Below, in pieces: positions 36,426 to 47,661 of a stretch of 64,000 nucleotides of DNA (within the stretch, counting starts at the first letter, position 1; each line of letters starts with the position of its first letter). The DNA lies in assembly GCA_902806575.1 (NCBI GenBank), contig CADCXD010000002.1, positions 1,674,001-1,738,000 of the forward strand, in the 5' to 3' direction. Origin of the DNA: Jackrogersella multiformis. Lineage: Eukaryota; Ascomycota; Sordariomycetes; Xylariales; Hypoxylaceae. The notes under the pieces are model-generated. The model was not told the origin of the DNA. It saw nothing but the letters and a program-made list of their open reading frames with translations, and searched no databases. A program made the translations under genes and the position numbers.

Positions 36426-39400
36426 TTAAAAATATATTATATAATTTTTAATATTATTTAATAAAAAATTTAATTAAATCGTTAAACTTTTTTTCTTTTA
36501 CTTTAAAAAGAATAAAATTTATTATTATTATTATTAATTAAGATTTATAATATAATTTTATTAATTTAAAATGTTTATATAAAACGTAATAAAAGATTTT
36601 ATTTTATTAATATTTTAAATAACTTTATACGTAATTTCGGATAATATTTTTAATGTTTAATTATTAAAAAATTTAAGTAATTAATTTTAAGGTTTTATTT
36701 ATTTTTATATATTTAACGATAAAAGTATTATATTCGGTAAAAATAACTTTTTTTTAAAGTTTCGTAAGTATTTAAAAAAGAAATTTAATATAAAAAGTTA
36801 TTTTATAAAATAATATTTTTAAAAGGATTCTTAATTTACGTAATATATTTTAAGTTATTAATAATTGCTTTTTTTAATCGTTTAATAAAGTTCCTTAAAA
36901 ATATAAAAAATATTTATTTTATAAAACCGATTTTATAAATTAATTTTTAACTTTTCCTTTTTTAAGTTAATATTACGGTAATTTTAAGAAAATATTAACT
37001 TTATTATTTTATTTAATTAATTAATAATTAATTATAAATTAATATAATAAAAGTTCTTATATTTATTAAGCTTAATATTAATTTAAAATTTTAATTGTTA
37101 TAAAGTAAGTTAAGTTTTAATAATTTAAATAAATTTTAATTTAATGTTTAATTTTTTTTAAATATTAATACCATTTTTTAAAAAAGTTTATTATAATTAA
37201 TAATTCTTTATCGTAAATTTTATTATTTATTTTTATCGGTATAAATATATAAGAATAATAAATTATAAGTTTAAATTTACCTTATTTATTTTTTTAAAAA
37301 AGAACGGCGTTAATAGTATAATTTAAAGTATTAATTTTAATATAAGTTTATTTTAAAAGGTTAAAATAAGTTATAATAAAAGCTTAAATAAAATAAAATT
37401 TAAGTTCTTTAAAGGATTTATTTATTTCTTTAATCTATTTTTAATCCTTTTTATTTCTTTTATTTACGTTAATAATTAATTTTTTTTTTTTTTTATTTTT
37501 TTATAAATTATTAATAAAAATTTATAAAGTTAATAAATTATTAAAATTCCTTTAATAATTTAAACGTTTTTTAATTATTAATATAATTAATCTTATTTTA
37601 TATTATTAAAATATTATTAATTTTAATAATGTAATTAAAGAAGTTTATTTTTTAAACTTTTTAAAAACACTTTTACGAATTAATTATAAAATGATATTTT
37701 ATAAGTTTTTTTAAAATTTCTTTAATAATTTTATCGTGTTTTTTTATAATATCTATATAAATAAAAAGGTTATTTAAGTATATTAAAAGATTTAAATCGA
37801 TAAGGTTTTAAAAAATATTATTTATTATAAATTAAAAGGTTATAAAAGCATTAATTAATTTAAAAGGTATAATTAAATATTTAAAAAAATATATTTATAT
37901 CGGAAAATTATTTTTTATTTATTTATCTTTTTAATTTTAATAAAGTAAAATCTTAATTTAAGGTTAATTTTAATAAACCACTTTATAGTTTTAAAATAAG
38001 CTTATAATTTAAATATTAAAAGTATAAAATATTAAATAAAAATAATATTATTATTTAAGCTTTTATAATTTATTATAAGCCGAAAAAAGTTTTAAAAATC
38101 TAATTTATTTATAAACATTATAAGTATTATATAAAATAAAATTAATTTCCGGATATATTTATTATTAAATATTTTATTTAATTATAGTTTTAACGTATTA
38201 AATTCTTTTTTATTTATAACGTAAAAAGATTTTTAAAAAAATCTATAACGTAATTTTATGGTTAATAATTTAAAAAACGTTATTTTTTTATTTTTTATTA
38301 TAATATATATAAATTCATAGAATTTTTTAAAAACGTTTTTTAATATTTTATTTACTTTAATATTCCTTATTACCGTTATATTAATTAGCTTTTTTAAGTT
38401 ATATAAAGTTAAGTTAATATAATATTTCCGATAATAAAAAAAATTAAACTTAATTTTTTAAAAATTTAAAAAAAAGTTTATAAGTTTATAAATTTTTATT
38501 TATTATTATAATATAATAATATTATATTTATTATTTAAGGCGTTTAATTTAAAGTTAATTTTAAAGAAATGGTTTTTTTAATAATAAATAATAAAAAAAT
38601 CGATATAATAATGTTTTATAAAAAAGATTTAAGTTAAATTAAAGGTTAATATAAGTTATATATATTATTTTTTAATAATTAATAATTTTTATTTTCTTAT
38701 TTTAAAAAAAATATTATTAAAATTAAGCTTTTTAAGTTTAATAATATTTATATTTAATATTTTTTTATTATATATTAATATTATATTAATAATAGGTTTA
38801 TATTTCGAAGTTAATTTTAAGCGAGGTTTTTTTATAACTTTTATTTTATTTTTAATTAGTTTTTTAATTACCGCGGCTTAATGTATTTTATTTTAATTTA
38901 ATTATAAGATTTAATAAAATATAACGTTAAAGCTATTTAAAAATTTAAATCGAAGTTTTCGATTTTCATAATTTAAAGATAAAATAATTCCCGTAAAGTT
39001 ATATTTATTTATACTTTTTTTTATAATAAAGGTATAAATTAAGTATTATTATTTTAAGGTTATTTTACGGAGGAGATTTTATCCGGGTTTAATAATAAGT
39101 TTTTATTATTAACGTTTTTTTTAATAAAATAAAAAAAGGTTTAATAATTATTACGTTTATAACGTTAATAAGATTTTTTATCTTTTTTTTATTAATTTAT
39201 ATTTATTTAATTAATTCTTTTTAAAATATCTTTATTATTAAATTAAATCTTATTTTTTTAGTTTAATTTTAATTTATTTTTATTTTTAAGTTTATCGTTA
39301 TTTTTTAAGGATTAATTTTAGCTTAAATTAAAACGGTTCTTTTTTTTACGGTTAATTTAACCTAATTTCAAAGGTTTTTAAGTTAAAGTAAACCTTTTTT

Positions 39401-41262
39401 TTCTTAAAATATTAAGATTAATTAATATATTTTTATATATTTAACTTATTTTTTAAATAACGATAAAGAATTCTTTATTTATATCCGGAAATCCTTTTTA
39501 TTTAAAATAAATTAATTTAATAATTTCGTAAAAAAAGAATTTAACGATATAATTTTAAAACGTTATTTTAAATTATTAAATTACTTTATTAAAGTTTAAT
39601 AATTTAATAAAATATTAAGTAATATTCCTTTAATATTTAAACTTATTTATCTTTTTTAAATTATAATACTTTTTTAAAAAGTTTATAAAACGTTTTTAAA
39701 AAATAATAATATATATTATTTAAATATTAAAGACTTTTAATTATGTAATTTAATTTTTACGTTATTAATATTATAATTATACTTTTTTAAATAATAACGA
39801 TTTAATTTAATTAATATAATAAAAATCTTTAAAAAAACTTTTCGTATATATTTTTAAATATACCTTAACTTTTATTTATTAAGTTTAAAACTTTAAAAAA
39901 TCCTTATTATTATAAATAATAGATTTATTAAATTATATTAAATTAATAATAATTATAATATAAAAAAATAAATTAATCGTTTTAAAGCTTTAAATAATTA
40001 ATTATTATTACTTTAAAGTGGAAGATTTTTATCGTTATTTAAGGATATAAAATTATTTTAAGGTGGTTTTTTAAAAAAGTTTTTAAGTAATTTAAGGTTT
40101 TAAGATTAATTATTAAAATTAAAATCGTTTAAATTATTATTAAGTATTTTAATAATTTTTTTAAAGAAATTTTTTTTTTAAATATAAAAAGGTTAATTTT
40201 AACGAAGTTAAATTATATTCGAGCCCTTTTAATTATTCTTTTAACTTAAATTTATAAAAGGGATTATAATAAAAAAACTTCTTTATTTAAACTTTTTAAA
40301 TTAAAATATTTAATAAATAATATTTTAAAATATATTAAGTTTCTTTAATTAAAATAATTTAATTTAATTAACGTTTTTAATATAATATACCTTTTAATAC
40401 TTTTTAAAATAAAATTAATATTAATTAAAATCCATATATTTTCTTATAAGAAAATTATTAATTTAAGATTTTTTAATATAAACTTAATTTATTACTTTTT
40501 ATTAAAGATCTTTTTATTTTTTAATATTTTAATAAAAAGTTTAAAAGGCTTATTAATAACTTTTTATTAAGTTTAATTATTTTATATATATTAAGTAATT
40601 ATACTTTAAATTTATTATTTAAAATAAGTTATTTATTTATTTATTAATATTATATTAATTTTAGATTTAATTTTTATTAATAATTTAATTATTTATAACG
40701 ATAATAATAATTATTTAAATAATATAATAATTATTAAAATTAACTTTAATATTATTAATATTAAAAATATCTCGTATAATTATTTTATAATTTTAAAGGT
40801 TATAAAAAATTATAATATTATCGTTATTAAATTAAGGTAATTTAAAAATAAAGAAAAGATTTTAAAGTAATATATTTTTTATTTTAAATATTTTAATAAA
40901 AAACTATATATTAAAACGTTATTTAATTTTAATAAGTTTTTATAAACGATAATTTTCTTTAAACTTACTTTTAACTTTAAGGTTTTATAAATTAATAAAT
41001 AATAAAGTTAAAATATAAATACTTAACTTAAGTATTTATAAAATAATAAAGTATAAAATTTCTTTTATAATTATAATAACGTACGTAATAATAAGATTAA
41101 TAAATAAGATTAATATAATATATTTTAATAAGAATTTTTTTAAGTAAGTTAATTATTTATAAATAATTAAAATAAGGTAATTTTTTAAAAAAGATTAATT
41201 TTTTTTAAAAAAATACGTGCTTTTTTAAAAATAAGATTTTTTTAAAATATAAGAAAATTATT

Positions 41263-41542
41263 TATAATAAAAGTAATAAAGTTTAAAATTATAGTTTAAT
41301 TTTAAATAATAATTTTTTATAATTTTAAGGTTTTTGCTTTTTTTTTCTTTTTTTTTACGAAATAAGGCGTAATAATTTATATATACAAAATTTAAATATT
41401 TTTTAAACGTTATTAACGTCTTTTTAATCTTATTAATTTAATCTTATCTAATAACTTTATTTTATAAGTTTTAACATATCTTATATTTACCAACTTGCAT
41501 ATATTGATCATACTTTGCTTCGTGGAGCCTATCCGTATGATA
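41263..41542. repeat. Right LTR of outer element (280 bp)
   Basis: Matches the left LTR but lacks about 32 bp in the middle, between the TTAATTTAATCTTA and CTAATAACTTTATTT portions. Its left part is strongly RIP-converted, while its last ~80 bp (CCAACTTGCATATATTG, then TTCGTGGAGCCTATCCG) are nearly identical to the un-RIPped solo LTR. The two LTRs thus carry complementary patches of mutation. Confidence 0.9.
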
Positions 41543-41797
41543 AAGGGCAGAACGGAATGGTTGCGCAGCTGGGGAGGCAGAGGTTGGCGTACGTCCGGCG
41601 GCAAGAAAGTTGCCAATCAGGATCTCTGGAAAGCCTTGTCGGAAGTCTTAGGCCACTATGCTGAGAGTGGGTGTGAGGTATCATTCTGGATGGTGCCGAG
41701 ACAGTTTAACACATTAGCTGATGCGGCTGCCAAGTCTGCGGCTGCCCAGGCTGATAGTGTGGAAGAGTATACGAATACTAATGGGGTGCTAGTCTAG

Positions 41798-43173
41798 GTC
41801 GCTGGTGAGTACCTAATGAGCAAGTCAGATGTTTCTTGAGCTTAACATCATGTAGTTACGTGGGAATTTGGGGTTCGCGAGGATATACCTAAGAAAGCTT
41901 AGAATAAGAATGTCATCTGAGATTTAATATCGTTGACGAGTGAATACGGCTGATGATTTCCCAGCAGTCTCTTTCATTTTGTCAAGGCCATTAATCAAGG
42001 CTTTCATGATCAATACAAGTGTACGACACATTCAGCCAGTACCTCCTCCCAATCGACATTATCATCTTAAACCTACAACACAAATGTTACAGTCCATCAT
42101 ATTACGTACCTAGGTACATGATGTTATTCGGCAAATTCAAGTTCCTCTAGGTATTCACGAGACAATATCCGAAAATCCCGGCTCCATTCATCACGTAAAT
42201 AAGGTTTTTAACTCTGAGGCGGCAATTCAGGGGCAAGGAAAAGGGGCAACCAAAAAATATTTTATTATCATTCTTATTATTTCAAACGTTACTTTTAAGC
42301 TTCTCTGTACTTATCACATTAGCACTAGTGTTAGCAATAGCAATACTTGTCATGGAGCGACAGCAAGTTTCGCGATAGCTGATATTTTTAATAGAAGGAA
42401 AGGTACAAACTATACGATGGATATTATAGTGAAGATCGGATATATACTATTAAATTGTTCTAGGTAAAATGCTAGTAGGACACCGCGACCTAGGGCATTT
42501 CCTCGGTGACTTTGGCCTTTCTGTTCGGTTTGGATTAATAGTGAGCTGTCTTGGCTAGTACTGTCCAATTCCTGTTTGGAGCTACTTACACTACCTAGGC
42601 TAGGTAGGTAAGGATATATATCATGTAACCTGACGGTTTCTCAGTCACTAATGAGAGAAGTGAACTTGGCTAGGTAGGTACTCTTGGTGACGCCGTAGAG
42701 GAAGCAGACTATTGTAAGGGTGACTCAGTGACTCGTCATTACCAGTCATGATAGCTTCCCCAAGAGTCACTTAGTCTACGTACTCGAGGTCGTATATTAG
42801 TTATTAACAAACTCTTCTCTTGACTATTGGTAACACAGGTTCGTATACCTTTCATGACTCGACTTATTTTAGTTAATACCACCTTGATTATGATGTACCT
42901 AGCATATTTAACATAAATTGCTCTCATGGCAGCCCTGGAGGTTTAACATTTCTTTGAATTCAGACTTGAACCCCTCAAAAAGAAGAGGCTTGCTAAAGGT
43001 TGATTTTGTACCTAGTTTAATATATAATATTGCACTTCGACCTATTGCTCGTCCAAATATTACCGCATGCACGTGAAAGCAGATGAGTAGCTTTTATACC
43101 GGCATATCTGCGATACGACTTCTCTCGAGTTGCCTTGAGTGGCCATCACCGATACTAGGTATTCCTATTCGAC
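41798..43173. other. Spacer, no gene seen
   Basis: Non-coding DNA of ordinary base composition; RIP stops at the element edge. It has a few CCTAGGTAC words (42108-42118, 42590-42612) and no credible gene. Confidence 0.5.
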
Positions 43174-43998
43174 ATGTCTAACGGACCTCCCATCCCTAGT
43201 GAAGCTTCCTCGAGCCAGCCTGGTTCCTCAACCCATCGAAGCCGGCGTAATGCTCACCAATGCGATAACCCAGAAAAATGCGACTACTGCAAATCGTATG
43301 CTCGTCCAGCTCGAGGGCTATGTAAGGCTTGCCGTCAACCCTTATCTCCCAATAGCAAAATATTTTGCATATTTCACGCCGCAGACGCATCAGAACGCCG
43401 GCGCAACATCGCGTATACGAGAAAGGAGAGACAATGTTGCATTCGATGCCAGGAGCCTATAGATTCGACCAGAAGCAGGTCGTATTGTACAAAGCATTCT
43501 ATATCCACGGCAGAAGCTGGTAAAATGCGTTATCAAAGAATCAAAGAAAAGAAGTGTCAAATGAATCAAGGCAGCGTTCCGAAAGATCCCTTTATATACG
43601 AAACTGGTATCAAAGCTTTATCCACCAGGAGTAAAGTTCAGGGTCAGGGGGGGAGTGGTCGCCAAAAGGACAGTTACCCAACAAAAGGAAGCCCTATTCA
43701 ACCGCAGAGTCAATCCTATGCCTATCCACCGCAGACTCAGTCCTATTCTGGAGACTACCAATTGCAAAATCAACCCTATTCCCACTCATTCAACTCGTCT
43801 TATTCCGGGAGTAACCTACCCCAAACTGAGCCCTATCCTTACCCGCTGCAGACTCAGCCATCTTCCGATACATCTTATTACATGGACTACCAACTGCAGA
43901 ATCAGCCCTCTTTCGATACATCCTATTACATGAACACACCGCAGACTCGGCCCTCTTCCGATACATCCTATCATATGGACTGCCCACCGCACAACTAG
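43174..43998 (+). CDS. Cys-rich orphan protein with Gln/Tyr/Ser-rich repeat tail
   Basis: Open frame of 274 aa, not assigned to a family. The N-terminal half has two similar metal-site-like modules: Cys50-x2-Cys53-x11-Cys65-x2-His68 and Cys89-x2-Cys92-x12-Cys105-x2-His108. An extra Cys30/Cys36/Cys39 group precedes them and a basic MRYQRIKEKK stretch follows. From about residue 165 the tail is built of imperfect repeats such as QTQPSSDTSYYMDYQLQNQP. The duplicated CxxC...CxxH pattern suggests zinc binding and possibly nucleic-acid binding; this is inference. It has no signal peptide or membrane segment. The start codon follows a short leader, and no introns are needed. It could be a lineage-specific regulator. 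Confidence 0.6.
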   Translation: MSNGPPIPSEASSSQPGSSTHRSRRNAHQCDNPEKCDYCKSYARPARGLCKACRQPLSPNSKIFCIFHAADASERRRNIAYTRKERQCCIRCQEPIDSTRSRSYCTKHSISTAEAGKMRYQRIKEKKCQMNQGSVPKDPFIYETGIKALSTRSKVQGQGGSGRQKDSYPTKGSPIQPQSQSYAYPPQTQSYSGDYQLQNQPYSHSFNSSYSGSNLPQTEPYPYPLQTQPSSDTSYYMDYQLQNQPSFDTSYYMNTPQTRPSSDTSYHMDCPPHN

Positions 43999-45694
43999 TC
44001 CTACCCATGACTACTATCTCGACCGGGTATCCCATTAGGTGAGACATGTTCTTCGGAGGGTCGGCTTCCGAGGGCTGGTTTTCGGGACCGCCTTCTAGGC
44101 AACTAATCTTTACTATACGTATAATACATTATGCGTATTATACATAGTACTATACCGCTTTCAGGATTACCATGCGCATAGCAGATAGGAATAACCTCCG
44201 CGGCCCCATATATATCGGATCGGAGTAGTACTAGGTCCACACATAATGAGGTTATTCACATCTATATTTACATCCTTTGCTATATTGACATAAAAGCTTT
44301 AAATATAAGGTTGAAATAAAAGTTTAAGGTAATAGCTTAATCCAATTAGAGATTAGAAACACCATTTATGGTTAAAGCACCCTTCATTTAGTGGTCATAA
44401 TAAAAAAGTTGAAATTTTAGGAGGGCTTTATGTATTGTATATTTGCATGGTAATATGGGTATAATACGTATGTCGAGGTATGTATAAATACCGTATATCA
44501 CCCTTCTATACGGTATAGTTTAGATCCTTACCGCCTTCAGATAGAGGGATCTTAAGAGGTTAAACATCGTATAGGATCCGTATGACAACTCTCATATCTC
44601 GGGTAAGTAATGAGAATAAGGAACTTAGAAAGGACTTGACTTGGGAGGAGGGTCTCGGGGATGATCATATAAGTTTCTAACCCTACCTATCTACTGTAAT
44701 ACGAGGGGTCATGGTGGTTGGACAGCCAAATCCGCGATATTGGGTGTGGATTATCTAGGTAGACGGTAGCAAACGCGTGGATTTGCTCATCTGGTAGGAG
44801 CGAGTTGAGGAAGCCGAATTCGCCTCGGATTAAGATGTTCGACATCCATCGAAGTGTACTTGGGGTAGGCACGTCGAATGGTCCTAGGCACTGTAGTCGT
44901 TGATGGGCGAGTAAGGCTTTTCGAAAGTGTTAGGGCGTTGGCTCGTTGCCGTGAAACTCCAAAAACTCGAAAACTATCGTGGCTGAGGTAATATTACTAG
45001 CGGGTTAAAAAAAAAAGTTCCTGCCGCTTGGCCTCGAGGAGGATTAGGTTGAGAGGATGTCGGAGTTTCGATCTTCCGCAGGACGCATACCGAGATGGCA
45101 CATGTTATTAGACGTATCTATAATTATGGGAGAGTGATATCCCTAAAAGCTGTAGTTGATGTCCAGCTTAGTAGCTCTAGATAGCTGGATAGGCTAGAGA
45201 AAAGAGGTTGTCGATATTGATGTTGTAGAAGAGAGAATAAGCTTCAGTGGAGCTATTACAGGACCAGATCATATATACCTCTCACAGTGCGCGTCGCACC
45301 CCCCAAAAGGTACACTCCATCTGCTAGGTAGGATATTGACGCGAGCTTTACCATATACTTAAATACCTAGGTACAGTCGGGATGCTCGGGACTAAGGAAA
45401 AATATGCATTGATTAAGACTAAACTGTCTATGGTATCGCCCGGGCGGAAGCATCTCACGTGAGGTACGTAAATGCTTTCCGCATGCTAATTAAGTACATA
45501 TGATAGGCTAGGATGCGCGAGCGTCGGTAGTCGACGGCGGACGGCAGCGCTACCCCGCCTAGCCGGGTCCGTTGGTCGTATGCCGTCGCGATACTTCAAC
45601 CATGATACAAAGGGACGGCGGGATAGATACCCGGATGTCGTCATGCGCGATCCGGCCGGCGCCCCTGGGGCGTCGGAGTCGGAGGAGAGATGCA
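43999..45694. other. Spacer with AT-rich palindromes, mostly non-coding
   Basis: Contains an imperfect palindrome at 44111-44149 and further TATACGGTATA-type words at 44455-44520. One possible gene fragment is listed separately (44687-44929). The rest shows no coding signal. Confidence 0.45.
44687..44929 (-). pseudogene. Possible gene fragment, unknown family
   Basis: An open stretch reading HFRKALLAHQRLQCLG, then LRWMSNILIRGEFGFLN and HAFATVYLDNPHP, ending at TAG 44687. Composition looks protein-like (amphipathic, few repeats) but there is no in-frame ATG at the left of the sense strand. A CTAAC...AAAG sequence just upstream could be an intron acceptor. A second protein-like segment (LRHPLNLILLEAKRQELFF) lies upstream on the same strand at about 45010-45075. 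No family is recognised. It may be a decayed gene or an unmodelled multi-exon gene. Confidence 0.25.
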
Positions 45695-47661
45695 CTAGAT
45701 AAGTCTCATCTTCCGGGCGAAGATCAGGCAGCCCACGCAGAAGGCGCCCAGGCACCCGACGATGACGAAGAAGGCGTTGACATTGTCGGTATCCCTGAAG
45801 GGGACCTTCACGTTCATGCCGAACAGGCCGGTGATGACATTGAGGGGGACGATGATGCTGGCGAGAAACGTTATTTTAGCGAGCCCTTGGTTCGTCTCCG
45901 TGCCTTGGGTGATGCTGTCGACGGTCAGCTGGGCGAGGTAGTTGCTGTGGGCGCGGGACAGGATCTTCTCGAAGTGGGTGAGGTTGGTCATCATGGTTAC
46001 GACGTGGTCCTGGATGTCGCCGAGGTACATGCCTATGTCCATGCGCGGGGTGACCTTGTAGTCCTCGTTGCAGCGCTTGGTGAAGCCCTTCAGGATGTCG
46101 GCCTTGCCGCCGAGCCCGCGCATGAGGGCGAGGGTGTTCTTGCGGACGCTGCCGATCTTGCGCAGGAACATGTGGTTATCTCCGGGGCGGGCGATGAAGA
46201 CGGAATCTTCGATGGCCTCGGTCAGCAGCTCTACCCTGTGGATCGCGGGGCGAACGAGTCGACGATGTTATCGCTGCGGGTCGCGGTCAGCACTCGGGGG
46301 TTCTCTCTCGACGTTTCCTCTCCCGGCCCGGGGGGTTACATCAAAGCGTAGCAGATCCAGTCGCTACTCAGGGACACGTACTCCTTCAGGCTGGAGATCC
46401 TCTTCCGGACCTGGGAGGCGTGGGTGTTGGGCAAGAAGCTGAAGCTGAGGGTGCCCTCGCGGAAGACGACGACGTAGAGGTTGAAAGGTTCGTAGTCGGG
46501 GCCGTCCTCCTCCTGGACGGCGTTGAAGGACCGGAAGGAGGCGAAGTAGTAGGACGAGAAGATCTCGATCTTCTCGCGGGCCTCCTGGGTGGTGACGTCC
46601 TCGATGGTCAGGGGGTGGACCCCGAAGGCCTTGCACAGGGTGCGGACCTCCTCCTCGGTCGGGCGGTTGACGTTCAGCCACCAGACGCCGTCAGGCTCGT
46701 CGCGGGGGAACGTGAAGAGGCCGCGCATGTCCTCGCCGGGGAGGACGAGATCTCCGAACTCGGCGGCGTGGATGGTGGATTCCCAGGCCGAAGAGAAGAA
46801 GCTGAAGCGGTTGGGGTCGAGATGCGCCTCCTTCTCGGCCGGCTTCGGGACCGCCTCCGCTTCCGCCTCGGCCGGCTCTTCGGGCTTCTCGTGCTCGGCG
46901 TCCGAGGACCCCGACGGGACGTTGAGGAAGTCGCCGTCGACGGTGATCAGGGGCGCGGGCTGCGAGGCGGCCGACTCCGGCCTCAGGCTAGGGAACACCC
47001 GGACGGCCCCCTGGGCGGCGACGCTCTCCCTCCGCGCGGCGTTCTCGGACGCGACGAAGGTCTCGAGGTAGTCAAAGTCGATGTGCAGCTGGTCGCGCCG
47101 GTGGTCGTCCTGCATCGGGAAGCACACGTCGTCCTCCGCCGTCTTGTTCGTCGCTAGGCTCGCCCCATCGTCGGCGACGTACGTGCCGGGCTTGCTGCGC
47201 GCGGACCGCTGGCTGGCCTGGCTCCTGCGGCTGGAGGAGGAGAAGGTCCGGCGGAGCGGCTCGTCCTCCTCCTGCCTCTGCGCGCGGCCGTCCGTCACCG
47301 AGAGGCCGCGCTCGCGGCGGCGAGCCTCGGCGAAGGCCTTAACGGAGTTGGGAGGCGACACAGCGCGCTGCTGGTCGGTCACGGAGTCGAAGGTAGGCCT
47401 GCGGCTGCGGGAGGCCATCGGCGAGATGTTTCCGTCCTCCTCGTCGAGGACGGCCTCTTCGAAGTCTCGCACGCGGACGTCGGAAGGGGAGTAAGGACCG
47501 GCCGGCTGGAGGTGCTGCCGGGATCCGTAGAGGGTGTCGACGGTGCCGCGGCGGGCCCGTTCGGTCCTCTGCGCGGAGGAGATCTGGTGGCGGTGGTCGT
47601 CGAGCTCCGGGACCGGGGTGTTGAAGCCCGAGCCGGAGGCGACCTCTTCGTGGTCCGACAT
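45695..47661 (-). pseudogene. CorA/ALR-type Mg2+ transporter with apparent 1-nt frameshift
   Basis: Exon 1 is 47661-46340; a 66-nt intron (46339-46274) follows; exon 2 is 46273-45695. Allowing one missing base, the product is about 633 aa. It is a fungal CorA-family channel (Alr1/Mnr2-like) that moves Mg2+ across the plasma or vacuolar membrane. The first ~250 residues are disordered and Ser/Arg/acid-rich. The soluble CorA domain follows (WWLNVNRPTEEEV, HPLTIEDVTTQEAREKIE, SDWICYAL). The C-terminus has two membrane helices with the selectivity motif Gly-Met-Asn (LFGMN) between them. Exon 2 opens with DNIVDSFAP in frame 0, then continues as IHRVELLTEAIEDSVF in another frame. One base is missing in the CCCC run at 46247-46250. 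Frame 0 alone stops at TAG 46233. This may be a real mutation or an assembly error. A longer intron ending at the CACAG just before GTAGAG would restore frame but delete a conserved segment. Confidence 0.85.

Larger units (their letters stand above)
26504..41542. mobile_element. RIP-degraded LTR retrotransposon, 15,039 bp including nested element
   Basis: The left end TATGATAAGGG and right end CCGTATGATA are RIP-altered forms of the TGTGACAAGGG...CCGTATGACA ends seen in the solo LTR at 18314-18626. Flanking AAGGG at 26499-26503 and 41543-41547 is the target-site duplication. The interior is almost all A and T, with no long open frame, so gag/pol cannot be read. Removing the nested element (27478-36425) and its duplicated 5 bp leaves about 6.1 kb, a normal length for a Ty1/copia or Ty3/gypsy element; the superfamily cannot be decided. 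Orientation is uncertain: a T/C-rich tract right after the left LTR (26817-26833) would be a polypurine tract on the minus strand, which hints that the element reads leftward. Confidence 0.93.
25857..41797 (+). pseudogene. Ribonuclease H gene split by a 15-kb retrotransposon
   Basis: The 5' part is 25857-26503 and the 3' part 41548-41797. Leaving out the element and one copy of its AAGGG target duplication gives one 298-codon frame with no other lesion. RNase H catalytic acids are Asp132 (YTDGACSNNG), Glu183 (SNRAELRAV), Asp209 (VTDSEY) and Asp274 (NTLADAAAK). The insertion falls between the third and fourth, just after VGKG; the typical EWLRSWGGRGW segment follows on the far side. RNase H degrades the RNA strand of RNA:DNA hybrids. 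The first ~120 residues are an unassigned N-terminal region. As it stands, the 5' half runs into the LTR and stops after RAIELGTIV (stop at 26538-26540), so any product lacks the last catalytic Asp. The flanking halves are not visibly RIP-mutated. Whether another RNase H copy exists elsewhere cannot be known here. Confidence 0.93.

Noticed and set aside
26504..41542. Centromere core or mitochondrial DNA insertion as an explanation for the A/T island
   Set aside because: Precise target duplications, LTR matches and exclusively transition-type differences from the un-RIPped LTR show RIP-degraded retrotransposons instead. No mitochondrial genes are recognisable.
46420..47157. Long plus-strand frame (245 codons) over the transporter gene
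   Set aside because: Antisense of the G/C-rich CorA exon; low-complexity Leu/Val/Gly/Glu composition without a domain.
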